Shown one piece after another: positions 24,258 through 36,061 of a stretch of DNA of 64,000 nt; position 1 is the stretch's first letter; the number at the start of each line of letters is the position of its first letter. The stretch comes from Chiridota heheva. Taxonomy: Eukaryota > Echinodermata > Holothuroidea > Apodida > Chiridotidae. The notes beneath the pieces are model-generated. The model made no database searches. It was not told where the DNA came from and worked only from the letters and a program-made list of their open reading frames with translations. Location: assembly GCA_020152595.1 (NCBI GenBank), contig JAIGNY010001444.1, positions 322,501 to 386,500 of the forward strand, written 5' to 3'. The position numbers and the translations under genes are program-made.

Positions 24258-24370
24258 TTTGTGAAATGAGTGACAAAGTGCTGGCAACAGAAAGAAATCA
24301 CACACAGTGATGTGAAATTAGTGACAAAGTGCTAGAGATAAGCAGCGGAAAGAAATCACACGTGGTGATT
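24258..24370. repeat. Tandem duplication, about 55 bp
   Basis: GTGAAATGAGTGACAAAGTG and GTGAAATTAGTGACAAAGTG begin two units, both ending in GAAAGAAATCACAC. Confidence 0.9.
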
Positions 24371-27300
24371 TATTGGAAATTTACAGAATGAAATGACAAC
24401 CTCCATTCCTAAGCCCAGAGAAAAAAAACATACTTGAAATGGTAATTAATTTAGGTCTTTAACCTGGTTTTTCATAATTATCAAACTGCTTCCATCGATT
24501 TGTCCTGGTATGGCCAGTGAAATTGAAACTGGGGGGAAATTAGGAATATAATAGGAAGTGAAATTTTACACACTATTAGTTTATACACTAAATTTACAGG
24601 TTGGTGGTAAAACCATAGGCGAGCTCACTGCAAATTGGCCAATTCTGTAAGGCATGTAGTTAAGAGGGTGTATGTACAGTCTTAAGCATATTTGATTTGG
24701 TATTTACATATTTATTGCTGATCATTTCTTATAAGGAGTTCTGAAAACAATACAAGTTTTTTTTGTTGAATTTGAATAAAATTTCTAAAAAGGCAAATAC
24801 AAATCCCATCAGAATTAGATAAGAATTGGTATTTTTAACTATTTTTTTGTTTTTAGGCCTCATTTTCTCAAATATAGTCAAAGCTATTATGTATGTAATT
24901 AGTCAAATGGCTCTTTATTATCCTGTGTAATTACATTTTAATCAAAACCAAATTTGTCTTCAAAGGCTGTTCTGCTAGAAATATGTAATACTGTATGTGA
25001 GTTTTATTGGGTGCACCAGGGAACTCAAGAGGTGCTGTGTGCACTGGCAATGAGTTTGCAGTTTGGCAAGCAATTCACTTGTTAGTCCTTGCAGGTGACT
25101 GCAGGTTGCCTGATTTGTCCTGGCATGCCATTGTTGTGTATTTGTGACCAGTTCATGTGTAGTTTGAGATCAAATCTGAATATGAAGTCGACACATAAAG
25201 TTAACTGCCAGTGATTTAGAAAAAATACAAACAGAAGAAACATTGGTTTGCTTTCAAGTCAAATTAATTAATTCACTTCTCAGAAGAAGAAAAAAAAAAG
25301 CATTATTTACAAAATAAACATGTTTCAATCTTTTGTTTCCAAACACTTTTCAATGAAAAAATGGAAATTGGCTCTGAACCTCTGGAATACCTATAACACT
25401 AATCTATTCAATGCACTGATGACAGAATGTTAACATCCATTTCTCTGTAAATATTCACTACAACAAACAAAAGCTACCACAGTCTCCAGTCCTGGGTTGT
25501 GTCAAAGTACCACACCCAGATGTCCAGTCAGCCATGATAGAAGATAGACTGCAGATCAGATAAGATACCCAACATGCAATAATTGCTTATTTAAGATTCG
25601 ATTGCAAAATTACATGCCTAATTTTCTCCACAACAATTCTATTCACATATTTTTTAAACATATTATCCCCAACATAAGGAATGTAGTTTCCAATACCATT
25701 TGAAAAGACCCTATTTCCAATACCATAATTTGAATAAAGAAGCTGACCTTATTCCAGGCCTACATCACTTGTCAAATATAACAGAAAGATATACAACATA
25801 ATGACTTTGATTTCTTCCCCTCCATCATTTCCTCTCCATTCACTTTCCTAATATCTAAGTAACACTACCATCCATCAACACTGCATTTTAGATCTTAACT
25901 CATTCATTTCTAATATTATCAAACTTTTCTTCATACTTTGATGTATTCCCAAAACAACCTGTCAAAGGGTATACAAACATATTACAACAGAACTTCCTAC
26001 AATATCAGTTTTCTTCCATTTTAAACATAACACTGATAGAATACCCAATAGTATGAGAGTTGATGTACATGACCTGACTCCAGTAAACATCAACTGACAG
26101 TCCCTTGAGTAATTCAGAATGCCCGTTCCCCTGGTTGATGATGTTATCCTTGTCCTTATGACCTTATGATCAATCAGGGTCACCAAAATCAATCAATATA
26201 GTATAAAACTATGCAGCACCCTTATTCTTATTCTCCTGGCTAAATCAGCCCCCTATAGTACAGTTTTACCTGCGTCAGAGATACTTTTTTTTTCCTTCAC
26301 TTTTTGGCATATGCTAGGGAAAGCACACGTAAGTCACAATGACTTGTTTTTGTGTGTACCCGGTGAATTTGCCAGGATGGAAAGTGGATGAACACCAGGT
26401 TAACACCCTGCTCTTTTCCAGAAGTGTTCAGAGAAAATTAAAATGATTACAGCCTGGCGATGCTTGAACTACTCTACTTGACAAAGTGACTATAACTCTC
26501 AACCTGACTGTCTCACCTTTGAAGTAAATATTTACATTCCTGCAACCGTGTACTGAAAATAACAATGCAAATATATGGATTCTGAGAATTTGAAATCTAC
26601 CTGAAGTCACTCAGCTGCTTAAGTAAGACTTTGATCTATCCGAAAACAATACCCAAGGAATGCTAATTAACTCCCTCTAACATGCCTTGACTTACAAACA
26701 AGTCCAGGTGAATGTGACAGTAGTATAAGGCAATAATGCTATCAAGAGCCCAGTTGAGTCATGGAGAGCATACATGCAGTGTGCGCATGCAACATGCCTC
26801 TTCAAGCGCTTCAAAAGTAGATCAAAATTTTTGATCAGTGGTTAAAGAATATAGATGCCTTATGTAACATTTAGAGTTTGTTGCACTCAAAAGTTACAGT
26901 TCTTTCCATTGGGCAATTCATCAGATATTTCCCTGGCTGATCATAAGCATTTGACCATGTCAACGTGCTGTAAATCATGGTCATATTCAAGGGGAGTTGT
27001 TTGTTTCTGGAACTTTCTATTCTAGTCTCTTTCAATTGTACTTGGAATTACTAAATCTCTAGGGACTTCAGGCCCACAAAGGGGAACCTACACACTTTAA
27101 TTTTCAGCGATAAGCAACTCATTTTTGCTTACGAAGGTCATGGTAGAGGTAGAGTTCGCTATCATGGAGAGGTCTGATTTGGGGTATTCATTTCCATTAC
27201 CCATTGCAGCCCCAGTATAGTCTTCATTGATGCCAGACTACATAGTTGAGGTCTAATTAGAGAGTTTGGTGGCATTTTTTGCTGTCTCATAAATTTGATT

Positions 27301-28637
27301 TTTGTCTCATGCCACACAATACATGTAGAGCCAAGCAATCAACTGTATTGTTAGTGTATACTGTAAATCCTCCTTCTCATTTCAAAACCATACAATTTTG
27401 TAAAAGCACCAGCATCTGTGTAACAATCTGTGTGATATGTTTGCCATGTGACTGTATTGATTGATTCATTTTATAATAATTAGGAATAAATAATAAACTT
27501 GATTTGTTATTTCTATACAAGAAGGAATAATTGGCATTTATTGATTATGATCAATATTTAGATGGCAACTAATACTAGGAGTTCTGTGTCTCTCGGATAT
27601 CACCAAACTTTTCTCTGTCCCTGATTGCAAATGCTTGTTCTATTTTGGTAGATTCATGACCCTCCCCCCCCCCCTCCCCCTCTCCCACCCACCTAAAAAT
27701 TTGAAAGCATTAGCATTAAGACTACAAGTTAGGTTTACCTGCAGTTTTCAGAGAGAGTTAACATGATTGTTTTTTAATATTTCAGTCTGATAAATTATGT
27801 ACATTTTAGTTTTGTGACCCAAAAAGGATTTGGAGCACAATGTAGACAAGATACATGTATGTTGTTGTATTGCCATCTAGAAAATCAATTTTAGTTCTAG
27901 AATACCTTTTGATTAATGATAAATTCATATAAGGAGCACTAAGGCAGACACCCACCAGTCAGCATTTATGATGAGGTAATTTGCAATTCTAGTGAGTTTT
28001 TTGATGCACATAAATATTTGAAATTCACTGAATCTTTGCAATTTTAATAATGAAGAAATGAAGCAGAAAATATAGCCAACTTGGCATAGTTACACAGAAC
28101 TTTCACCTTCTGTTCAATTCCAAGTTGATATTTGTAATTTTTTTATTCCAATTTGATGGAAAATAGAGCAAATAAATGCAATACTTTCAATGAACCATGT
28201 GGTTATTTGATGTCTGAATGCTCTTAAAAACGTCTTTGCCGGAAGGGTTGTTTCGTGTAAAGTGGTGTACAAACTCAAGAAGATTATTTGTTGGTTCTCT
28301 TTCTAAGCAGAAATCATGTTTATTGTTGACAAGATAAAGAACAAAGAAATAATGTCCCTTGGTCATGTCCTTCATATGTGATAGAGAGCAATAAGAAAAG
28401 CAGAATGGTACTTCTGAAAATAGTTTTGTGTAAGTGCTATTAAAGCTCTTGTGTAAGAGCTCTTATATGTTTCATATGTTTATATATGACTGATGTATTA
28501 AAAAAAAACAAAGCAAAGGCTTATACTGTATTTCTTCATTGGGTATTTTCTCTCATAAAATACTTAGTAGATGGTAACTACTATTAGATTAATGGACTTG
28601 CATGCCTCTCTACATTTGATATTTGCCAACTATGACA
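24371..28637. other. Non-coding stretch
   Basis: Over 4 kb without a recognised gene or clear repeat. A C-rich run lies at 27663-27690. Confidence 0.5.
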
Positions 28638-29051
28638 TGCTGAAAAGTTTTCCTTTAAGCCTATCCACACCTGACACCTGAGTTAAGCCTGAAAACTCAG
28701 GTATGACAATTACCAAGCTGATTTCCTGTTCAGTGTATTCCTGTTCACTCCATACAATGATTGTTTATTTGCCAACCATGCACGCCACAGCCAAGTAGGC
28801 CAAGGCTATTTTGTGTGTATAAGATTACACAAAGCCAGAGCTGAATAATCAAGGCACTTTTGTGATTGAATTCACTCATCCGTGTTAGGTGTCTTAGTGG
28901 GAGAAGTTTGTTTTCAAACTGGTGGTAAAAATAGCTGTGTATCTTAATGCCTGAGGTATTAATGTGCATTAACTGTGAATGATTGAGTAATGTGCATTTA
29001 CTGTGAATGATTGACGGACTATTTCTCCTAAAGAAAGATATTGCTTCATGG
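28638..29051 (+). repeat. Dispersed repeat X, copy 2
   Basis: Matches the reverse complement of 3537-3825. Differs by an extra stretch of about 95 bp near 28800-28895 and a local duplication of about 40 bp around 28977 (two GTGAATGATTGA words). Carries the conserved stem ACCTGAGTT/AACTCAGGT at 28676-28702. Confidence 0.8.
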
Positions 29052-29119
29052 AAACACACTTTTTCCCCAACAAGAAAGAAATCCATGGATTTGCTGATCT
29101 CATCACCTGAGGCATACAG

Positions 29120-30120
29120 CATAGTGGGAGAAATAGCTAATAACCATGAGAGGAAATGGTTAAAAAGGGTCGCTAACTTTGTGAAATTTGACCGTTTGAC
29201 CCCAGAGTTTACGAGACACGTTCATTCATGTACCATAAGATACAAACAGGATTGGTATATTTCTTGCACTTTCAGAATTTAAAGTGGCACAAAAATTGTA
29301 CAAATCAGTACATAATTATCGCCTAAAATCACACATTTGACCTCTGACCCTTGACCCTAATCACTGAAACAACATCTGAAATTGTTCACATTTATCGTAC
29401 CCTACTGTATGACACATTCATGCTCACATCACACTTACCATTCCATAACTATAGGGGGAAATGGTAAAAAGTGGTCAATAGCTCTTTGACCTTTTGACCC
29501 CAGAGTCTAAGGGACACAAATTCATGTACCAAGGTATCATGGTACACCATAGGGTTGGTATAGGTCTTGTACTTTTTTTAGTTTAAATGGTGCAAAAGTT
29601 TGCAAAAAAGCACTTATTTGACCTTTGAACTCCAATTATTTTTAATTTTTGTTAGAATGTTAAACCCTACCTACCTATGTAATTTGTAAAGATACCAATT
29701 TCTTCAAAAGATACAGCTACAGTATCACCGAAAACTTGTTTCCTTTGACCTTTTGACCCTAAAACCTTGGGGACAAAATTTCTGGGCCAGGGGTACCTGT
29801 CCACCAATTTTGGTTCATGTGTGTATATTACAGTTTTTGAGTTAAAAGCGACACAAAATTAATTGTTGCATATGCACGCTCACATACACCCACACACACA
29901 AACATACACACCCAAACCACAGACAGACGCAAAAATAAGCAAAATTTGTCCCGTTCCAAAAACTTATGACCCCTAATGCCTAATATGAGGTCAACATATG
30001 AGGCCCCACCAGTCCCCCCAAATATCAAGAAGGTGGCCATGTAGTATAGGAGGTACAGGCAGCTATTTGCTTATACAGCAAAGTGACTACAATATCTCAT
30101 CCCCACATATGTGGGTGATG
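29120..30120 (+). repeat. GACCTTTTGACCC-type repeat, about three diverged units
   Basis: Units start near 29126, 29440 and 29700. Shared words: GGAAATGGTTAAAAAG/GGAAATGGTAAAAAG, TTTGACCCCAGAGT, TTCATGTACCA and GGTATA-TTCTTG-ACTTT. The end has a CA-rich run (29879-29925) and then TGACCCCTAATGCC. Unclassified, no coding capacity. Confidence 0.75.
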
Positions 30121-30593
30121 AAATAAAAGGTTTTCCTTATTCTATATCTTAAAGAAACTTTTAGTAATATACTTCTTGTAGAGTCTCCCTCATCAACAAA
30201 GCTGTTGAATAGGGATGTAGTATCTTTACCATTCATCCATCCACACATTCATTGTTCATGTACTGGAAACAATTAATTTCTGCCCTTAAAAAGTACTTCC
30301 AATTATGTCTATTCCGCACATGAAAGGAATCTTAAAGAATGGAGTCTCCTGTTTCAAAAGAAGTTAAAACAATGCATTTCTGACTTGAGCAATTAATGTC
30401 TGTAGCTGGCCTTAAAAGAAACAATGAGCCTCTCACCTCAATAGAAGTTGAAATCAGGAGTCCTTGCATGAAAATATATTCAAACAATGATTGGTGGTTT
30501 GAAACAAAATAATGCACAAGATTTGTAAAATACTCCTACTGAACTGGCATTAAAAAAATTTACCCAGAGATTCGGTAAATAGATTGCCCTGAT
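30121..30593. other. Non-coding stretch
   Basis: Nothing recognised. Confidence 0.5.
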
Positions 30594-31876
30594 TTTTAGT
30601 TCTGATGCTAATAGCGTAAGGAACCTATGCAATCATGCTGGCGTGTGTATGTATGTGTGTATGGTCCGTAGATGTGCCCTGTTGTTATTTATGATATCAT
30701 GCATATTCTGCTAATAGCATAAGGAACCTATGCAGTCATGCTGATGTGTATATGTATGTATGTGTGTCTGTGACAGCAAGCTGATAAGCGTGATATCTTA
30801 AGAATGTGGTATACAGATAGCCCATGATCCGTAGTGTGCCCTATTGTTTTTGGCGGTGATGCCATGTATATTAATGAGTAGGCGGAGCTTAATGTAAATA
30901 TCTTTAAATGCTCATATTTTTACAACCGTATGTCTGCTTTGTTGTTATATTGGGTGTAATTAAGTTGTTAGCTAGTGTGTACATGTTCATGGTACAAAAA
31001 CGTTGAATTTCAATAATATGCATAGTGGGTGTATGTGGTTTAATATGATTTTGCTGAAAAGAGCTTGTAAAAAACGTTATCTCAAGAACAATAAATGGGA
31101 TTCATGTCATATTTGATACACAGCCTGATAGCCCATGTTCTGTAGATGTGCTCCATTGTTTTTGGTGGTAATGTCATGCATAGTAATTAGTAGGCGGGGC
31201 TTAATATAAAAATCTTGAAAAGCTTGTATTTTGACTATCACATGTCTGTTGTGTTATTTCATATGTGTTATAATAATGATGTTAGGTTGTGTGTGTGTTA
31301 ATTGTATCAAAATGTTGACTTGCATTAATATGCAAAGTGGGCGGGGCCTAATATGATTTTGTAAAACAAGCTTGTAAACATGATATCTGAAAAGATATGA
31401 ACTGGATTCACGTCATGTGTGGTACACAGATACTGTAGCTCATGGTCTGCAGATGTGCCCTAATGTTTTTGGTGTTTCATGCATATTGATAAGTGGGCGG
31501 GGCTTAAGTTAACAATTTAAAAAAGTGATAAATGTGCAAGTGTACGTTCGTTTTGTGTCATATGGGCTTGATAATATTGTTGGTTATTGTGTGCATGCTT
31601 ATATTATCAACATATGTCATTAATATGCATGGTAGGCATGGCTTAATGTGAAAGTGTAGGAGGAAATGAGCAACCATTTTTGCATCATACTTGCTATGAT
31701 AATGTTGTTAATTTTTGTGTAAATGCTAATGTTGTCAACATTTGTATTGATCTACATGGTGGGTGTGGCTTATGAATAAATATCCTGGAACAAATATTTT
31801 ATGATATGTAATGACATGACAGTTAATACAAATTTTGCACATCAATCAGCTGATGAAAGAAAAAGCATCGGAACCA
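30594..31876. repeat. Hairpin-capped repeat, copy 2
   Basis: Opens TTTTAGTTCTGATGCTAATAGC and closes AAAAAGCATCGGAACCA. The inside has about four units of about 300 bp with ATATCTCAAGAAC, TTGGTACACAGATAGCCCAT-like, TGTAGATGTGCCC and GGGCGGGGCTTAA words. The first 110 bp are themselves duplicated (AAGGAACCTATGCA at about 30619 and 30721). Confidence 0.8.
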
Positions 31877-33104
31877 CAAAACCTTTTGCTTCTGGTTAAC
31901 AATATATATTGGCTCTACTTTCACTGTGGTGTAAAATATCTTTTTAGATTTGGTTTCCAAGGTGTAAAGTAAAGTTACATCCACACATTTCAAAGTTGCA
32001 TGATATTTAGACATGTAACCCCACCAAATTATACATCATTATGGATTAGTACATACATTCCTTTACTAGCTTTTCATGATACAGAGGAATTCCATCTGTA
32101 TTTATTTTGCATATCGTAGAGCGCTTTTATGATATGTTTTTCACTCCAGTATAAGTAGAATAAGTATAGTACAATGTAGAGAAGTGAAGGATCTGTGTAT
32201 GGATGGATGATGCTCATCCCCTGGTACACAAGGTCTTGCCTCATTTCTTGCTCAAGTTAGAAACTGAAAAATAGAACATCTGATAACAAGTTTGAAGGTT
32301 AGCTCTAAACAAATTCTTTAGCCAATATCGTATGGCAACCACTTGAGTTCACTTTTGTCTATGTTTACATCATGATTTCGTGAATCTCATGGAATTTCTT
32401 TGTTATAAGTAAAAGGTCAGAACTATTTACAATCATATGAGATCCTTGTTTGGAGGTGTTCAGTTGATCATTTGAAGATAATACTGATTTACGAAGATGA
32501 AGCTCAACTCAGAAACTGTTTAATCTGAAATCAATGATTTTTAACTGAATTAGGACAAGGTAAGCTTGACTAGAAAATTGCACAGATTGCTGATGTTATC
32601 TGTACTGTATGTGTTTGTTGACTTAAATGCAGTATTTTATGTAAATTAGAAGGTGTGTTGAGCTCATTCTTTGTCGAAGAACGTGATAAGTTCTGTATTA
32701 AGAGCTTAAATACAACAATATTGTATCATACATGTTTCCTTTATCATTATATGATATAGACAATAATTGATAAAGTATTGGATATTTCCTTTGATATCTT
32801 GCAAAACAACAAGTATGAAATTGTATACACTTCACAAGAGATAGTTTAGTTAAATACAGCAAGGTTAGGGTGTAATGATAAATACTGAGTGTATTCAGTT
32901 GTTACTAAAATATTAATTATAAATGTAAGATGTGATTTTTATACACATTATTTACCGTTCAAAGAGAGTAGTAGAACTGGCAATAAGCATCGTTTTTCGG
33001 CCCAGACACATTGTGATACACAAATTAAAGACAGAAGCATAAACAAACAACATTCTCATTGTTTTTCATTTGAATAATAATAGTGGAAGAAACATCTGTG
33101 AAAA
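31877..33104. other. Non-coding stretch
   Basis: Nothing recognised. Confidence 0.5.
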
Positions 33105-33800
33105 GATGCCGGCATATGACCTGTGTAAGGATACCGACATATGACCTGTGTGAGGATGCCGGCATATGACCTGTGTAAGGATGCTGGCATATGACCTGTG
33201 TAAGTTGCTGGCATATGACCTGTGTAAGGATGCTGGCATGAATATGACCTGTGTAAGAATGCTGGCATATGACCTGTGTAAGGATGCCAGCATATGACCT
33301 GTGTAAGGATGCTAGCATATGACCTGTGTAAGGATGCCATCATATGACCTGTGTAAGGATGCCGGCATATGACCTGTGTAAGGATGCCGGCATATGACCT
33401 GTGTAAGGATGCCAGCAAATGACCTGTATAAGGATGCAGGCATATGACCTGTATAAGGATGCCGGCATATGCTCTGTGTAAGGATGCTGGCATATGACCT
33501 GTATAAGGATGCCGGCATATGCTCTGTGTAAGGATGGCTGGCATATGACCTGTGTAAGGATGCCGGCATATGACCTGTGTAAGGATGCCGGCATATGACC
33601 TGTGTAAGGATGCTGGCATATGACCTGTGTAAGGATGCCAGCATAAGACCTGTGTAAGGATGCCGGCATATGACCTGTGTAAGGATGCCGCCATATGACC
33701 TGTGTTAGGATACTGGCATATGACCTGTGTAAGGATGCTGGCATGTGACCTGTGTAAGGATGCTAGCATGTGACCTGTTTAAGGATACTGGCATGACTAT
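33105..33800. repeat. 25-bp minisatellite
   Basis: About 28 units of CATATGACCTGTGTAAGGATGCCGG-type text (written here in two parts: CATATGACCTGTG + TAAGGATGCCGG). On the minus strand the unit has no stop in any frame, so all three minus frames stay open for up to 237 codons as 25-residue peptide repeats. No start context or homology supports a gene. Confidence 0.97.
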
Positions 33801-34283
33801 GGCCTGTGTAAAGATTGTGGGATATTGTTGTTATCTAAGGTTAGAAAGCTGGGAGGAAATAGGTAGTAGGAAAAGAAGATTAGGGAAATAATAACAATGA
33901 TGACATGAAGCTAAAAGCCGAGCATAGGTGAACAGGGAGAAGTAATTACATTGGCAACATTCATTGGGACGATAAAACAGCTGTCAACTTAAGTCTTGTC
34001 AGTACATGAAATCAAAAGGAGCTGCAATAAGTGAGTGAGAGGATTGGAGATAAGATGTATGAACATTCAGTGTTAGCAGATCAATTGTTAATGATGTTAT
34101 GAAATGATGAAATTTTGCTTGTGTGCCCTTTGCTACATGAAGAAAAAAAAAAATTACAGCAATAAATTTGATTGACGAGAATTAAATCTTCAACATGATA
34201 TTTCATTCAATTTTCAACACTTTGTACCTTTGAAAGACTGGATTAATGCTTTATTATGATAAATGGATGATGACTATCACGAA
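33801..34283. other. Non-coding stretch
   Basis: Nothing recognised. Confidence 0.5.
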
Positions 34284-35125
34284 TGACCGGACTTCTACCG
34301 GCCTACCGGACCCCTACCGGCCTACCGAAACCCCTACCGGCCTACCGAAACCCCTACTGGCCTACCGGAACCCCTACCGGCCTACCAGACCCCTACCGGC
34401 CTACTGAACCCCTAACAGCCTACCGGCCTACCGGACCCCTAACAGACCCCCCTACCGGCCTACCGGACCCCCTACCGGCCTACCGGACCCCTACGGCCTA
34501 CGGACCCCTACCGGCCTACGGACCCCCTACCGGCCTACGGACCCCACTGGACCCCTACCATACCACTACCGGCCTACCGGACCCCTGCCGGCCTACCCAA
34601 CCCCTACCGGCCTACCGGACCCCTACCGCACCCCTACCGGCCTACCGGCCTACCGCACCCCTACAGGCCTACCGCACCCCTACAGGCCTACCGCACCCCT
34701 ACTGGCCTACTGGACCACTACCGGCCTACCGGACCCCTACCGGCCTACCGGACCCCTACCGGCCTACCGCACCCCCACCGGCCTACCGCACCCCCACTGG
34801 CCTACCCGACTTCTACCGGCCTACCAGACCCTTACCGGCCTACTGGCCCTCTACCGGCCCACCAGACCCCTACCGGACTTCTACCAGCCTACCGGTCTAC
34901 CAGACCCCTACCGGACCCTCACCAGCCTACCGGACCCCTATCGGCCTACCGGACCCCTATCGGCCTACTGGACCCCTACTAACCTACTGGACCCCTACCG
35001 GCCTAGCGGACCCCTACCGGCCTACCAGACCCCTACCGGCCTACCGGACCCCTACCGGCCTACCGGACCCCTGCCGGCCTACCTGACCCCTACCGACCTA
35101 CCAGACCCCTACCGATCTACCGGAA
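34284..35125. repeat. 20-bp CpG-rich minisatellite
   Basis: About 40 units of CCGGCCTACCGGACCCCTAC, with short units and internal deletions. It is extremely C-rich on the + strand and CpG-dense against an AT-rich background. The resulting 267-codon frame, proline-rich with TGLPDPYRP repeats, is a by-product of the array. Confidence 0.97.
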
Positions 35126-35749
35126 ATTTCTCTTTTGCCTGTTTAGAAATGGTAGTTAGTTAAAGGAGTCATTAAGTCTGACATTTTCCCTATTTGATTG
35201 GATAGACAATCAATAAATAAACCAACTACCACAAACAGCTAGTCAAATACTTATTCTCTGAAAGATGTTCACATTTGAAGTTGAATCAAAAGAGCTGCTA
35301 TTTTGCTCAATTTCATATAAGAACATTGTCAAACATTATTTTCTACTTATTTCAGCAATGAAATGTATTTGTTTATGATTTTCTATAAAGAAATTGCTTC
35401 AAAATGTTGTGACAAGAACTTTTGATAGCTTGTTTTGATAATATCATGTATACACAAAAATGTCCTTGACCCATAGCAAGAAAACTTGTTTCATAAAATA
35501 GAAAACTTGAGATAGATTATAAAGTAATACATAACATTCCAATATTCTACTGGATTGATGACATCAAGTCTGCATATTTGTTTGTTTTTCAATAAGGGTG
35601 GCTGCTCCCATAGTGGTGGAATTAATATTTTTAATAATTATACGAAAAATATCTTGAGTTGTGAAACTTGGTCAGAAAATTTGTTATTTGGAATTCCATC
35701 ATATGAAGTATAAATTATGTCAGACTTGTGCTTCCTTTAAATCCCTAAT
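35126..35749. other. Non-coding stretch
   Basis: Nothing recognised. Confidence 0.5.
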
Positions 35750-36010
35750 CGAGCCTTGAAAAGCCGTCAGGCCGGTGCATATCCCAGGTTTCCTTGGCGT
35801 ATGCAGACGAGTTACATGGCTTCTCCTGTTTAGGACGCCAGTCCATCACAGGTCGGTTCCCCAAAAGTGCTGGTTCTCATTTACAGCTGAGTGGATTAGC
35901 TGGAGCAAATATGATAAAGTGTCTTGCTCAAGGCACAATGCAGCGCTCACGATGGGAGTTGGACCCGGTACCTTTCACATACGAACATGACTCCTTAGCC
36001 GCTGCACCTC
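35750..36010 (-). mobile_element. tRNA-derived SINE, minus strand
   Basis: Read on the minus strand, the head has GTGCAGCGGCTAAGGAGT (A-box region) and ACCGGGTCCAACTCCCA (B-box region). The central part has GTGCCTTGAGCAAGACACTT, a core shared by many deuterostome SINEs, then GATGGACTGGCGTCCTA and CACCGGCC with GGCTCG near the tail. It shares the body and tail with the SINEs at 10568 and 16172. Confidence 0.85.
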
Positions 36011-36061
36011 CTAAGAAATGGTAATCTAAATGCTAATCTGAGTAGATTTTAACATAAGAAA

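Noticed and set aside
33056-33769. Overlapping minus-strand frames up to 237 codons with histidine/serine repeats
   Set aside because: Product of the 25-bp array; all three frames are open at once, which points to a repeat and not a gene.
33105-33800. CRISPR-like array
   Set aside because: Units are contiguous with no unique spacers, and the window is eukaryotic.
34283-35086. A 267-codon proline-rich frame
   Set aside because: It lies wholly inside the 20-bp minisatellite and exists because the unit has no stop; there is no splice or promoter context.
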